Assembly (NCBI GenBank): GCA_963730325.1
Contig: CAVSRC010000014.1
Location: 170,858 to 234,857, forward strand
Direction of reading: 5' to 3'
DNA: 64,000 nt
Source of the DNA: CAVSRC01 sp963730325
Lineage (GTDB): Bacteria; Pseudomonadota; Alphaproteobacteria; Rhizobiales; Kaistiaceae
A model generated the notes under the pieces. It did no database searches. It saw nothing but the letters and a program-made list of their open reading frames with translations, and was not told the origin of the DNA. The position numbers were made by a program, and so were the translations under genes. Shown piece after piece: positions 28,226 to 38,574 of this stretch (the stretch's first letter is position 1; each line of letters begins with the position of its first letter).

Positions 28226-28837
28226 CTATTTCTTCTTGGGCGGCGGGACGCTCGACTGCATCTTGCAGTTGGTCAGCCACACGTCATAGACGGCGTTGTC
28301 GACCGCGTGCAGACCGGGGCTGTCGGCGAACATCCAGCCGGTGAAGACACGCTGGATCTTGCGGGCAAGCGTGATCTCGTCGACCTCGACGAAGGCGTCC
28401 GTGCGCGGTTCCTCGGTCGGCGGGCGCGTGTAGCAGACGCGTGGCGTCACCTGCAGCGCGCCGAACTGGACCGTCTCGTTGATGTAGACGTCGAAGTTGA
28501 TGATCCGCCCGGTGATCTTGTCGAGGCCGGCAAAGACGGCGACCGGATTGGAGATATGCGTCGGCTCCGGTTCGGCCACCTGCGGCGTCTGGCCGCCGGG
28601 CGCGAACTGGTCGGCCGGCGCGTCCGGCGCCTGCATATCCGGCGCCGCCGTATCCGGTGCCGGCGCGTCCAACGACGGCGCCTGCAGCAGTTCCGGCCCC
28701 AACTGGTCGGATGGCGCCTGAATTTGCGGCACGTCGGCCGGAGGGAGCTGGAAAACCTGAGCCGTCGCCGGCCCGGCGATGGCCAGCGCGGCGGTGGCAA
28801 TGAGGCCCGCCAGCCGGAAAATCTGCCCTGAAATCAT
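28226..28837 (-). CDS. DUF2155 domain-containing exported protein
   Basis: 203-residue protein with a signal peptide (cleavage near ATA-Q), a Pro/Ala/Asp-rich linker (about 30-95) and the conserved DUF2155 domain. That domain begins FAGLDKITGRI, continues through VCYTRPPTEEP and ends FTGWMFADSPGLHAVDN and DVWLTNCK. The two Cys residues may form a disulfide. The family is alphaproteobacterial and uncharacterised. The neighbourhood aat-DUF2155 is conserved. The ATG at 28837 follows CAGGA; an upstream TTG would add seven residues. Confidence 0.9.
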   Translation of the reverse strand: MISGQIFRLAGLIATAALAIAGPATAQVFQLPPADVPQIQAPSDQLGPELLQAPSLDAPAPDTAAPDMQAPDAPADQFAPGGQTPQVAEPEPTHISNPVAVFAGLDKITGRIINFDVYINETVQFGALQVTPRVCYTRPPTEEPRTDAFVEVDEITLARKIQRVFTGWMFADSPGLHAVDNAVYDVWLTNCKMQSSVPPPKKK

Positions 28838-28903
28838 GATCCTGCGCGCCCTGGCCAAGTCGGCGCGGTCAGTAGCACGGGATTCCGGCGACGAAAAGGC
28901 GGG

Positions 28904-30400
28904 TTACGCCTCCGCCGCCGCGCCCCCGCCCATCCAGGCGGCGAGCGCATCGGCCTCGCCTTGCGTGAAATTGAGGCCGAGGCGCGTGCGCCGCCACAGC
29001 ACGTCCTCCGCCGTCATCGCCCATTCGTCGTGGCGCAGGTAATCGACCTCCGCCGCCGTGAGGTCGGCACCGAAACAGGGCCCGAGGTCGGAGAAGCTGC
29101 GGGCGCCGGTGAGGATCGTCGAGGCCCGCGTGCCGTAGGTGGTGACCAGCCGATGCGCCGTCTCCTCGCCGAGGAAGGGATAGGCGGCGCGCAGCGCCAG
29201 GCAGAGATGGGCGGCGCCCTGTTCCGCTGGAAAGTTGCCGCCCGGCAGCGATGCCTCGGCCGTCCACGGCGGCAGCACGTCGCGGAAACGGGCGAGCCGG
29301 TCGACCACCTCCTCGGCGATGCGCCGGTGGGTCGTCAGCCGGCCGCCGAACACCGAGAGCAGCGGCGGCGCCGCCGGAAGGGCGTCGACGACCACCGCAT
29401 GATCGCCGTTCACCAGCGACCGGTCGGCCGGCATGGCGATGGTGCAGACAAGCTGCTGAACGATATCGGCGCGCGCCACCGGCTCGCTCAGAAACTGATT
29501 GGCAACATCGACGAGCCAGGCGATATCGCGCGGATTCGCGGACACCGCGCCTGGATCGCCCTCGTGCCGGGCAACCGCCGGGCCGATCAGCATGAAGCCC
29601 GGCGCATGCGGCACCGCATGGACCATGCGGCCGCTGGCCACCGGCATGGCGTAGCCGACATGGCTGTCGGCAGCGCGGCGCACGACGATCTGGCTGAAGC
29701 GGATCAGGCGCGTCGCCGTGTGCCGGCTGGTGTGGATGACATGGTCGAGCACCTCGCCCGCCTGGCTGCCGGCGGCATTGACGAGGATGCGCGCCAGCAC
29801 CACCGTCCATTCGCCGTCGATCCCCGATTCCAGCGACAGGCGCCAGTGGTCGCGCTCGCGCTCGGCGACGACGCAGCGCAGGCGCGGATTGATGCTCGCC
29901 CCGCGCGACTGCGCGTCGAAGGCATTGGCGATGGTCAGGCGGGTATCGTCGGCGATGCAGTCGGAATAGGCGAAGCCCTCGGTGAAGTGCAGGTGCAGCG
30001 CCTCGTCGGCGTCGCGGCCGGCAAGGTCGAGCCGGCGCGCGCGCGGCAGGGCCCGCCCGCCCAGCCAGTCATAGCCGGCAAGGCCGAGACCGACCGCCCA
30101 GCGCGGCCACAGCCGCTCGTGATGGGGCAGAACGAAGGTGAGCGGCCGCACCAGATGCGGCGCCGAGCGCATGAGGATGTCGCGCTCCTTGAGCCGCATG
30201 CTGAGCGGCCCCCAGTTCATGCGGCCGAGATGATGCAGCCCGCCATGGACGACGCGGTCGGTGGCCGAGGACGAAGCGCCGCCGATATCGCCCTGCTCGC
30301 ACAGGAACGTGGTCAGGCCGCGCCCGGCGGCATCGCGCGCAATCGCCGAACCGATCAGACCGCCACCGACAATGGCGAGATCGTAGACCTGCTCGTACAA
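28904..30400 (-). CDS. glpD: glycerol-3-phosphate dehydrogenase, FAD-dependent
   Basis: 498-residue membrane-associated flavoenzyme oxidising glycerol-3-phosphate to dihydroxyacetone phosphate and passing electrons to quinone. The FAD-binding motif is LAIVGGGLIGSAIARDAAGR at the N-terminus. SSSATDRVVHGGLHHL and the C-terminal GGRLTTHRR match GlpD, and a C-terminal DAO_C helical domain follows. Length is typical. It stands alone between DUF2155 and pcaR, without glycerol kinase or a facilitator. Confidence 0.93.
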   Translation of the reverse strand: MYEQVYDLAIVGGGLIGSAIARDAAGRGLTTFLCEQGDIGGASSSATDRVVHGGLHHLGRMNWGPLSMRLKERDILMRSAPHLVRPLTFVLPHHERLWPRWAVGLGLAGYDWLGGRALPRARRLDLAGRDADEALHLHFTEGFAYSDCIADDTRLTIANAFDAQSRGASINPRLRCVVAERERDHWRLSLESGIDGEWTVVLARILVNAAGSQAGEVLDHVIHTSRHTATRLIRFSQIVVRRAADSHVGYAMPVASGRMVHAVPHAPGFMLIGPAVARHEGDPGAVSANPRDIAWLVDVANQFLSEPVARADIVQQLVCTIAMPADRSLVNGDHAVVVDALPAAPPLLSVFGGRLTTHRRIAEEVVDRLARFRDVLPPWTAEASLPGGNFPAEQGAAHLCLALRAAYPFLGEETAHRLVTTYGTRASTILTGARSFSDLGPCFGADLTAAEVDYLRHDEWAMTAEDVLWRRTRLGLNFTQGEADALAAWMGGGAAAEA

Positions 30401-30492
30401 GCTTGGTCACCCGCTCCGCTCAATTCCCCGGCAGGGAGAATACCACGGCAGTGATTCGGGGCGGGCGGTCGCCTCTCCCGTCGATCGCGGGT

Positions 30493-31314
30493 TCACACCA
30501 GCGTGCGCGAGATGGCCGTGGCGACTTGCGTCAGTTTGGGCAGAAAGCGATCGCGGAGGTCGGCGGGCGTCGTCCGCCCGGCATGGGCCGACAGGTTGAT
30601 GGCACCGACATTGACCCCTGCCCGCGTCACGATCGGCATGGCGATCGAGCGCAAGCCCAGTTCCAGCTCCTCGTCGACGATGGAATAGCCCTGGGCGTGG
30701 TCGGCGCGGATGCGCGCGATGAGATCTTCCCGGTCGGTGATGGTGTGCCGGGTGTAGCGCTTCACCGTGGCCGCGGCCACGCGGGCCCTGAGATCGGCCT
30801 CGGGCAGATAGCCGAGCTGGATGCGCCCGAGCGAGGTGTGGAAAGCCGAGAGCCGCGTGCCGACCGCGATGGTGGTCGACATCAGCCGGTGCGGCGCCGG
30901 CATGCGCGCCACATAGACGATCTCGCCGTCCTGGAGGATCGCCGCCGAGCAGGATTCGTGCAGCGCGTGGCTGAGTTCCTTCATCAGCGGTTCGGCGCGG
31001 TCGAGCCAGCTTTGCGTCGACAGATAGGCGAAGCCCAGCTCCAGGATGCGCGGCGCCAGCGAAAACTGGCGGCCCTCCTGCGTCACATAGCCAAGCTCGG
31101 TCAGCGTGCGCAGCACCCGGCGCGCCGCGGCGCGGGTGAGCCCGCTGGCCTCGGCCGCCTCGGACAGGGTCATGGTCGGCCGCTGCGCGCCGAAGGCGCC
31201 GAGAACCGCCAGGCCCTTGGCCAGCGTCGCCATGAATTCCTTGTCGCCGCCGGTGCGCTCGGCCACACTCGCTTCCCCGGCCGCTGGCGATTGCAGTGGA
31301 TGCGGCGTTGACAC
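30493..31314 (-). CDS. pcaR: IclR-family regulator of the pca operon
   Basis: 273-residue regulator. A winged helix (about 25-85, with LTRAAARRVLRTLTELGYV) precedes the IclR ligand-binding domain (about 100-260, with AILQDGEIVYVARMP and HTSLGRIQLGYL). It is closest in style to PcaR/PcaU/PobR regulators, which activate protocatechuate genes with beta-ketoadipate or protocatechuate as effector. It is divergent from pcaB with a 113-bp intergenic region that contains a perfect PcaR-like palindrome. Confidence 0.9.
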   Translation of the reverse strand: MSTPHPLQSPAAGEASVAERTGGDKEFMATLAKGLAVLGAFGAQRPTMTLSEAAEASGLTRAAARRVLRTLTELGYVTQEGRQFSLAPRILELGFAYLSTQSWLDRAEPLMKELSHALHESCSAAILQDGEIVYVARMPAPHRLMSTTIAVGTRLSAFHTSLGRIQLGYLPEADLRARVAAATVKRYTRHTITDREDLIARIRADHAQGYSIVDEELELGLRSIAMPIVTRAGVNVGAINLSAHAGRTTPADLRDRFLPKLTQVATAISRTLV

Positions 31315-31355
31315 TCGGCGGCCCCTCGCGGAAAATGGTCGATATCCGAACTACT

Positions 31356-31370
31356 GTTCGATAATCGAAC
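31356..31370. promoter_or_regulatory. PcaR-type operator palindrome
   Basis: GTTCGATAATCGAAC is a perfect dyad around a central base. It nearly equals the Pseudomonas PcaR binding consensus as I recall it, which ends in GCAC rather than GAAC. It lies 57 bp upstream of pcaB and 41 bp upstream of pcaR, well placed for activation of one and autorepression of the other. Confidence 0.75.
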
Positions 31371-31427
31371 GATATATCCGGGAGGTCAAGGGGTGAATTA
31401 TCCGCGGCGGAGGGAAGGCCCGGCGCG

Positions 31428-32783
31428 ATGACGTTTTCCGCCCTCGATTCCGGGCTCACCGGCCCGCTCTTCGCCAGCGATGCCATGCGCGCGGTCTTCT
31501 CCGATCGCGCGACGCTGGCGGCCATGCTGGCGGCCGAGACGGCGCTCGCCCGCGCGCAAGCGCCCGAAGGACTCGTTCCCAAGGGTCTGGCACCGGCGCT
31601 CGCCCGCATCAAGCCGGGCGACCTCAAGATCGCAACGCTGGGCGCGCGCACCCGCGATGCCGGCGTCGTCGCCATCCCCTTCGTCAAGGCGGTCGAGGCC
31701 CTGCTGCCGGAGAACCTGCGCGCCCATCTCCACAAGGGCGCCACCAGCCAGGACATCGTCGACACCGCGCTGGTGTTGCAGATGGCGGACGCCTTTCCGC
31801 TGATCGCCGCAGATCTCGTGGCGATCCTGGACGGACTTGCCGGACTGGCGCGGCGCCATGCGCGCAGCCCCTGCGTCGGGCGCACCTACGGCCAGCACGC
31901 CGCGCCGGTGACCTTCGGCTATGTCGCGGGAGGCTGGGCCTCTGGTATCGCCGAGGTGGCGGCCGAGCTGCCCGGCTTGAGCGAGCGCACGCTCACCGCC
32001 TCCCTCGGCGGACCGGTGGGCACGCTGGCGGGCCTCGGCGATGCGGCCGAGGCGGTCGGCGAACGCTTCGCTGCCGAACTCGGGCTTGGGCATGCGCCGG
32101 TCACCTGGCACACCAGCCGCGGCCGCATGGTCGCGGTGGGAAGCTGGCTGGCGATGCTGATCGCCGCGCTCGCCCGCATGGCGACCGACGTGGTGTTTCT
32201 CTCGGCGACCGAGATCGGCGAGGTCAGCGAGGCGCCGGCCGCCGGCCGTGGCGGCTCGTCGGCCATGCCGCACAAGCAGAACCCGCTCTCCTCGGCAGTG
32301 ATCCTCTCCGCCCACGCGGCCGCGCCCGGCTTCGTCGTCACGCTTCTCAACGCCGCCGCCTCCGGCCAGCAGCGCCCCGCCGGAGCGTGGCAGGCGGAAT
32401 GGCATGCCCTGCCCGCGCTTTTCGGCCTCGCCTCCGGTGCGCTGCGCGAGGCCCGCCGGATTGCCGAAAGCCTCACCGTCGATACCAGACGCATGCGCGC
32501 CAATCTCGACATGACCCACGGCCTCATCTTCGCCGACGCCGCGGCAACCGCGCTCGCCGGCACAATGGGCCGCAGCGCCGCGCAGGCGATGGTCGCCAGG
32601 GCGGCGGCCGAGGTGCGCGAGACGGGTGAGCCCCTGCGCAAGGTTCTGGCCCGCGCGGGCGCCCCTGCCGCATTGCTCGACGCCGCCTTCGATCTCAGGC
32701 CGGCCACGGCCGCTGCGGCATCCGTTGCCGGCCGCGCCGTGCGCCAGGCGCAGGACGCCAGGCGCAGCTTGAGGAGGCTCTGA
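31428..32783 (+). CDS. pcaB: 3-carboxy-cis,cis-muconate cycloisomerase
   Basis: 451-residue fumarase/argininosuccinate-lyase superfamily enzyme converting 3-carboxymuconate to 4-carboxymuconolactone. The superfamily signature is GGSSAMPHKQNPLSS (residue ~282). KGATSQDIVDTALVLQ and GRTYGQHAAPVTFGY are the other conserved patches. Length matches PcaB. It is the first gene of the operon, two bases before pcaDC, and ring cleavage by PcaHG supplies its substrate. Confidence 0.94.
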   Translation: MTFSALDSGLTGPLFASDAMRAVFSDRATLAAMLAAETALARAQAPEGLVPKGLAPALARIKPGDLKIATLGARTRDAGVVAIPFVKAVEALLPENLRAHLHKGATSQDIVDTALVLQMADAFPLIAADLVAILDGLAGLARRHARSPCVGRTYGQHAAPVTFGYVAGGWASGIAEVAAELPGLSERTLTASLGGPVGTLAGLGDAAEAVGERFAAELGLGHAPVTWHTSRGRMVAVGSWLAMLIAALARMATDVVFLSATEIGEVSEAPAAGRGGSSAMPHKQNPLSSAVILSAHAAAPGFVVTLLNAAASGQQRPAGAWQAEWHALPALFGLASGALREARRIAESLTVDTRRMRANLDMTHGLIFADAAATALAGTMGRSAAQAMVARAAAEVRETGEPLRKVLARAGAPAALLDAAFDLRPATAAAASVAGRAVRQAQDARRSLRRL

Positions 32784-32785
32784 CC

Positions 32786-33955
32786 ATGCCGACCGTCAGC
32801 GTCAACGGCGTCGACCTCTTCTACGATCTTGCCGGACCGGCGGGCCTGCCGACGGTCGCCTTCTCCAATTCGCTGGGCAGCACCATCGAGATGTGGGACG
32901 GCATCGCCGAGGCGCTTGCCGGGCGGTTTCGCGTGTTGCGCTACGACGCGCAGGGCCACGGCCGTTCGGGCGCGCGCGATCAGCCGACCACCATCGACGA
33001 CCTCGCCAACGACCTCGCCGGGCTGCTCGACGTGCTCGACATCGCGGAGGTCCATGCCGTTGGGCTCTCTCTCGGCGGCATGACGGCACAAGCTTTCGCC
33101 GTTCTCCACCCGGAGCGGACGGCGAGCCTCGTGCTGATGGCGACCTCGGCCCACCTGCCGCCGCCGGATTTCTGGCGCCAGCGCGCCGCAACCGTGATCG
33201 ACGCCGGACCGGAGGCGGTGGTCGATACCATCGTGCCGCGCTGGTTCACCCCCGGCTTCCAGGAGCGCGAGCCGGCCGCGGTGCGGCGCATCCGCGACCT
33301 GTTTCTCGAGTCGGACCGCCGGGGCTACGGCCGCTGCTGCGAGGCGATCGCCGACATGGACCTGCGCGAGCGCATTACTGCGATCGCCGCGCCGACGCTG
33401 GTCATGGTCGGCGCCGACGATTTCGTCACGCCGCCGACCATGGCCGAGGATATTCGCGGCCGCATCTCTGGCGCCGAAATGGTGGTGTTGCCCGATTGCG
33501 CGCACCTGATGTCGGTCGAGCAGCCGGCGAACGCCGCCACGCATCTCGTCGCCTTCCTCGAACGCCACGCGCCGCGCACGCCGACGCGCACCTTCGCCGA
33601 CGGGCTCGCCATCCGCCGCGACGTGCTGGGCGCGGCCCATGTCGACCGCTCGCTCGACAATGCCGGCGCCTTCGGCATGCCCTGGCAGGACTTCATCACG
33701 CGCACCGCCTGGCACGACGCCTGGGGCGACCCGACGCTGCCGCGAAAAGTCCGCTCGCTGCTGACGCTCGCCATGATGATCGCGCTCCACCGCGAGGAGG
33801 AGTTCAAGCTGCATGTGCGGCCGGCGCTCGGAAACGGCGTGACCGTCGACGAGCTCTCTTCGCTCGTCCGCCATGCCGCCGTCTATGCCGGCATTCCCGC
33901 CGGCAACGCCGCCATGCGCTGGCTGCGCGAGGTTCTGGGAGACGAACTGAAGTGA
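32786..33955 (+). CDS. pcaL: fused 3-oxoadipate enol-lactonase / 4-carboxymuconolactone decarboxylase
   Basis: 389-residue bifunctional protein (PcaDC, called PcaL in actinomycetes). Residues 1-262 are the alpha/beta hydrolase enol-lactonase, with SNSLGSTIEMWD, the nucleophile GLSLGG, VGADDF and the His of CAHLMSVEQP. Residues about 270-389 are the carboxymuconolactone decarboxylase, with RKVRSLLTLAMMIALHREEE and LVRHAAVYAGIPAG. The fusion performs two consecutive steps, from 4-carboxymuconolactone to 3-oxoadipate. No separate pcaC occurs in the operon, consistent with the fusion replacing it. Confidence 0.93.
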   Translation: MPTVSVNGVDLFYDLAGPAGLPTVAFSNSLGSTIEMWDGIAEALAGRFRVLRYDAQGHGRSGARDQPTTIDDLANDLAGLLDVLDIAEVHAVGLSLGGMTAQAFAVLHPERTASLVLMATSAHLPPPDFWRQRAATVIDAGPEAVVDTIVPRWFTPGFQEREPAAVRRIRDLFLESDRRGYGRCCEAIADMDLRERITAIAAPTLVMVGADDFVTPPTMAEDIRGRISGAEMVVLPDCAHLMSVEQPANAATHLVAFLERHAPRTPTRTFADGLAIRRDVLGAAHVDRSLDNAGAFGMPWQDFITRTAWHDAWGDPTLPRKVRSLLTLAMMIALHREEEFKLHVRPALGNGVTVDELSSLVRHAAVYAGIPAGNAAMRWLREVLGDELK

Positions 33956-33974
33956 CCGATCGGAGAGCCGCCTG

Positions 33975-34823
33975 ATGGCCGCGTTCCTGTCCCTGCATGA
34001 CGCCATCGCCGCCCATCTCAAGGACGGCGACACGGTTGCCATGGAGGGCTTCACCCATCTGATCCCCTTTGCCGCCGGGCACGAGGTGATCCGCCAGCGC
34101 CGCACCGGGTTGACCCTGGTGCGCATGACCCCCGACCTCATCTACGACCAGATGATCGGCATGGGCTGCGCCGACCGGCTGATCTTCTCCTGGGGCGGCA
34201 ATCCCGGCGTCGGCTCGCTGCACCGCATGCGCGACGCGGTTGAGAACGGCTGGCCGAGGCCGCTGGCGATCGAAGAGCATTCGCACGCCGCGCTCGCCAA
34301 CGCCTATGACGCCGGCGCCGCCAACCTGCCCTTCGCGGTTTTTCGCGGCTACAAGGGCGTCGGCCTCGCCGCGGTCAATCCGAATATCCGCTCGGTGGCC
34401 TGCCCCTATACCGGCGAGGTACTGGCGACCGTGCCGGCGATCCGCCCCGACGTCGGCATCATCCATGCGCTGAGGGCCGACCGTGCCGGCAATGTCCTGC
34501 TCGAAGGCATCGTCGGCGTGCAGAAGCAGGTGGTGCTGGCGGCCAGGCGCGCCATCGTCACCGTCGAGGAGATCGTCGACGATCTTGCTGCGCCCAGTCC
34601 CAACGCGGTCGTCCTGCCGCACTGGACGGTGACGGCAATCGCCGAGGTGCCGGGTGGCGCCTATCCCTCCTATGCCCACGGCTACTACAAACGCGCCAAC
34701 GGCTTCTACAAGGCGTGGGACGCCATCGCCCGCGACCGCGACAGCTTCCTCGCCTGGATGGACGAGAATGTCATGGCGCGGAGCCCGGAAGACTTCGCTG
34801 CCTTTGCACGGAGGGCGGCGTGA
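33975..34823 (+). CDS. pcaI: 3-oxoadipate CoA-transferase subunit A (glutaconate-CT/IpdA type)
   Basis: 282-residue CoA-transferase subunit with GDTVAMEGFTHLIPFAAGHE at the start and FSWGGNPGVGS in the middle. It is longer than the OXCT-type PcaI (about 230) and resembles glutaconate CoA-transferase subunit A. Operon position between pcaDC and the B subunit implies transfer of CoA from succinyl-CoA to 3-oxoadipate. This role is inferred from context. Confidence 0.85.
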   Translation: MAAFLSLHDAIAAHLKDGDTVAMEGFTHLIPFAAGHEVIRQRRTGLTLVRMTPDLIYDQMIGMGCADRLIFSWGGNPGVGSLHRMRDAVENGWPRPLAIEEHSHAALANAYDAGAANLPFAVFRGYKGVGLAAVNPNIRSVACPYTGEVLATVPAIRPDVGIIHALRADRAGNVLLEGIVGVQKQVVLAARRAIVTVEEIVDDLAAPSPNAVVLPHWTVTAIAEVPGGAYPSYAHGYYKRANGFYKAWDAIARDRDSFLAWMDENVMARSPEDFAAFARRAA

Positions 34824-34848
34824 GCGTCGCCCACCCGTCTCGCTTATG

Positions 34849-34938
34849 CGTCGTCCCGGCGAAAGCCGGGACCCAGGCAGCGATCGCTGCACGCAACGCC
34901 GTCCTTGTCTGGATTCCGGCTTTCGCCGGAATGACGGG
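34849..34938. repeat. REP-type palindromic pair inside the pca operon
   Basis: Two related palindromes face each other: CCCGGCGAAAGCCGGG with CCAGG (34849-34877) and the reciprocal TTCCGGCTTTCGCCGGAA (34908-34938). This is the common alphaproteobacterial extragenic palindrome. It fills the spacer between the two CoA-transferase subunits and can form RNA hairpins that may tune expression or mRNA decay. Confidence 0.85.
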
Positions 34939-34965
34939 AGCGGGTGTGGCGGACGGGATTGCCGC

Positions 34966-35738
34966 ATGACGGCCGCCTATACGCCCACCGAGATCATGAC
35001 GATCGCCGCGGCGCGCGCGCTGGGCAACGACGACGTCTGCTTCGTCGGCATCGGCGCGCCTTCGGCCGCCTGCAACCTCGCCCGCCTCACCCATGCGCCG
35101 AAGATCACGCTGATCTACGAATCGGGCACCATCGACACCAAGCCGGACGTGCTGCCGCTGTCGATCGGCGACGGCGAACTGTGCGAGACGGCGCTGACCA
35201 CCGTCTCGGTGCCGGAGATGTTCCGCTACTGGCTGCAGGGCGGACGCATCACCGTCGGCTTTCTCGGCGGCGCCCAGATCGACCGCTACGCCAATCTCAA
35301 CACGACCGTCGTCGGCCCCTACGACGCGCCCAAGGTGCGGCTGCCGGGCGGCGGCGGCGCCCCCGAGATCGCCGCCAATTGCGGCCAGATCTTCATCACC
35401 ATGGCGATGTCGCGGCGCGCCTTCGTCGACAGGCTCGATTTCGTCACCTCGCTCGGCCACGGCAGCGGCCCCGGCAGCCGCGCCGCCTTCGGCCTCGCCA
35501 CCCGCGGGCCGACCCGCGTCGTCACCGACCTCTGCATCATGGAACCCGATCCCGAGACCTGCGAGCTGACCGTGGTCTCGCTCCACCCCGGCGTCACCCG
35601 CGAGGCGGCGCAGGCTGAATGCGCCTGGGACCTGAAATTCGCGACACAAGCCGGTGAGACGCCACCACCGAGCGCAGAGGAACTGGGCGTGCTGCGCGAG
35701 CTTCAGGCCCGCACGGCACGCGCCCACGGAGGCGACGC

Positions 35739-35742
<4 letters not shown>
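34966..35742 (+). CDS. pcaJ: 3-oxoadipate CoA-transferase subunit B (glutaconate-CT/IpdB type)
   Basis: 258-residue partner of the preceding subunit. It has VGIGAPSAACNLARLTHAP, then LIYESGTIDTKP (the Glu of ESG is the expected catalytic or equivalent acid), and later PGGGGAPEIAANC. It resembles glutaconate-type B subunits rather than the ~215-residue OXCT type. The ATG at 34966 comes after a REP element. Its stop overlaps the pcaF start by 4 nt. Confidence 0.85.
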
Positions 35743-36950
<1,208 letters not shown>

Positions 36951-36974
36951 AGTCTTGGACAGAGGGGAGGAACG

Positions 36975-37685
36975 ATGACGACCGTCTATCCGCTGGAGAG
37001 CCTCGCGGCTCACCCGAATTACCTGTCACCCGGCTACAAATCGACGGTGCTGCGCTCGCCCAAGCGGCCGCTGGTCGTCCTGCCGCACACCATGAGCGAG
37101 CTGACCGGGCCGATCTACGGCCACGAGGCGGTCAAGGAGAACGATTCCGACCTCACCAAGCAGCACGGCGGCGAGCCGCAGGGCGAGCGCATCATCGTTT
37201 CCGGCACGGTGATGGACGAGGGCGGCCGGCCGATCCCCAACACGCTGATCGAGATCTGGCAGGCCAACGCCGCCGGCCGCTATATCCACGTCGTCGACCA
37301 GCACCACGCGCCGATCGACCCGAATTTCTCCGGCGCCGGCCGCTGCGTCACCGATTCCAGGGGCCACTACACGTTCACCACCGTCAAGCCCGGCGCCTAC
37401 CCCTGGAAGAACCACCACAACGCCTGGCGGCCGAACCACATCCACTTCTCCCTGTTCGGCCCGAGCTTCCTGACCCGGCTGGTGACCCAGATGTATTTTC
37501 CCGGCGACCCGCTGATCCCGCTCGACCCGATCGCCAATTCGGTGACCGACGCCAAGGCGCTGCAGCGCATGATCGCCGTCTTCGACCTGGAAACCACGGT
37601 GCCGGAATGGGCGCTCGGCTACCGCTTCGACATCGTCCTGCGCGGCCACGACATCACCCCCTTCGAGGACCCGCACCATGGCTGA
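36975..37685 (+). CDS. pcaH: protocatechuate 3,4-dioxygenase beta subunit
   Basis: 236-residue catalytic subunit of the non-heme Fe(III) intradiol dioxygenase that opens protocatechuate to 3-carboxymuconate. Iron ligands are the Tyr residues in AGRYIHV and KPGAYPW and the two His of RPNHIHFSLFG. It has a strong GAGGGGAGG ribosome-binding site. It overlaps pcaG by 8 nt, as expected for subunits made in equal amounts. Confidence 0.96.
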   Translation: MTTVYPLESLAAHPNYLSPGYKSTVLRSPKRPLVVLPHTMSELTGPIYGHEAVKENDSDLTKQHGGEPQGERIIVSGTVMDEGGRPIPNTLIEIWQANAAGRYIHVVDQHHAPIDPNFSGAGRCVTDSRGHYTFTTVKPGAYPWKNHHNAWRPNHIHFSLFGPSFLTRLVTQMYFPGDPLIPLDPIANSVTDAKALQRMIAVFDLETTVPEWALGYRFDIVLRGHDITPFEDPHHG

Positions 37686-38274
37686 GCGACACGGCATCAC
37701 CCCGTCGCAGACGGTCGGCCCCTATTTCGCCTATGCCCTCACCCCGGGCGACACCTATTCGCTGACGGCGCTCGCCGGCAACGACCTCGTCACCCCCGAC
37801 ACGGTCGGCGAACCGATCGTGATCGAGGGCCGCGTCACCGACGGTGCCGGCGAGCCGGTGCCCGACTGCTTCCTCGAACTGTGGCAGGCCGACGGCGCCG
37901 GCCGCTATCCCGGCCAGCCGGGCCAGAAGCCCAACACCGCCTTCAAGGGCTTCGGACGCGGCGAGGCCGATAAGGACGGCCGCTACCGCTTCCACACCGT
38001 CAAGCCCGGCCCCGTCCCCGGGCTCGACGGCAAGATGCAGGCGCCGCACATCAATGTCGGCCTCTTCGCCCGTGGCGTCGTGCGCCGCATGTTCACCCGC
38101 ATCTATTTCGAGGGGGAAGCGGCCAATGACGGCGACGCCATCCTGGCGCTGGTGCCGGAAAACCGCCGCCAGACGCTGATCGCCAGGCGCGACGGCACGG
38201 CCAAGGGCGCGCCACGCTTTGTCTTCGACGTACGGCTGCAGGGCGACGAGGAAACGGTGTTTTTCGAGGCCTAG
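37678..38274 (+). CDS. pcaG: protocatechuate 3,4-dioxygenase alpha subunit
   Basis: 198-residue structural partner of PcaH. It shares the dioxygenase C fold, but the iron ligands are lost, as is normal for the alpha subunit. The opening TPSQTVGPYFAYAL and the later HINVGLFARGV (in place of HIH) identify it. It ends the pca operon; a strong bidirectional hairpin lies about 240 bp downstream. Confidence 0.95.
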   Translation: MAERHGITPSQTVGPYFAYALTPGDTYSLTALAGNDLVTPDTVGEPIVIEGRVTDGAGEPVPDCFLELWQADGAGRYPGQPGQKPNTAFKGFGRGEADKDGRYRFHTVKPGPVPGLDGKMQAPHINVGLFARGVVRRMFTRIYFEGEAANDGDAILALVPENRRQTLIARRDGTAKGAPRFVFDVRLQGDEETVFFEA

Positions 38275-38424
38275 GACGGTTAGCGTCAACCGCCGCCGGC
38301 AAGCTTCGGGAAAGATTTGTCTTTTTCCCGCCGCAATTGAGATTTTGATAGACTGTCTCACGGGCCGAATCACTGCCCGCGCCGACGCTCCTGAGGAAGG
38401 GGTATCGGATGTGAGTAACGCAGG

Positions 38425-38450
38425 CCCGCTTTTCCCTGCGGAAGAGCGGG
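38425..38450. terminator. hairpin downstream of pcaG
   Basis: CCCGCTTTTCC pairs with GGAAGAGCGGG across a 4-nt loop, with one wobble. It lies in the 300-bp gene-free spacer between pcaG and the convergent transporter operon. I see no open frame of interest in that spacer. Confidence 0.45.
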
Positions 38451-38515
38451 TCTCCGTAACTGGTCAATTCGGGAGGTCCCCGTGAGACTTCTCCCGCCCC
38501 TGCCCCGGCACGAAA

Positions 38516-38542
38516 AAGCCGGGCGGCAGGGCCGCCCGGCTT
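38516..38542. terminator. bidirectional rho-independent terminator between pcaG and the ABC operon
   Basis: A perfect 12-bp stem AAGCCGGGCGGC / GCCGCCCGGCTT has a 3-nt loop. It is preceded by AAAA and followed by CAAAAAG, so it works as a terminator on both strands. It sits between two convergent operons. Confidence 0.8.
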
Positions 38543-38574
38543 CAAAAAGCGCGTAGGAACTTGCCGGAAGTCGC

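Noticed and set aside
31919..34141. 740-codon minus-strand open frame across pcaB and pcaDC
   Set aside because: Antisense shadow of two conserved enzymes; residue composition is biased and no motif is present.
38275..38574. Small gene in the pcaG-transporter spacer
   Set aside because: The short frames there overlap terminator hairpins and have no plausible start or conserved sequence.
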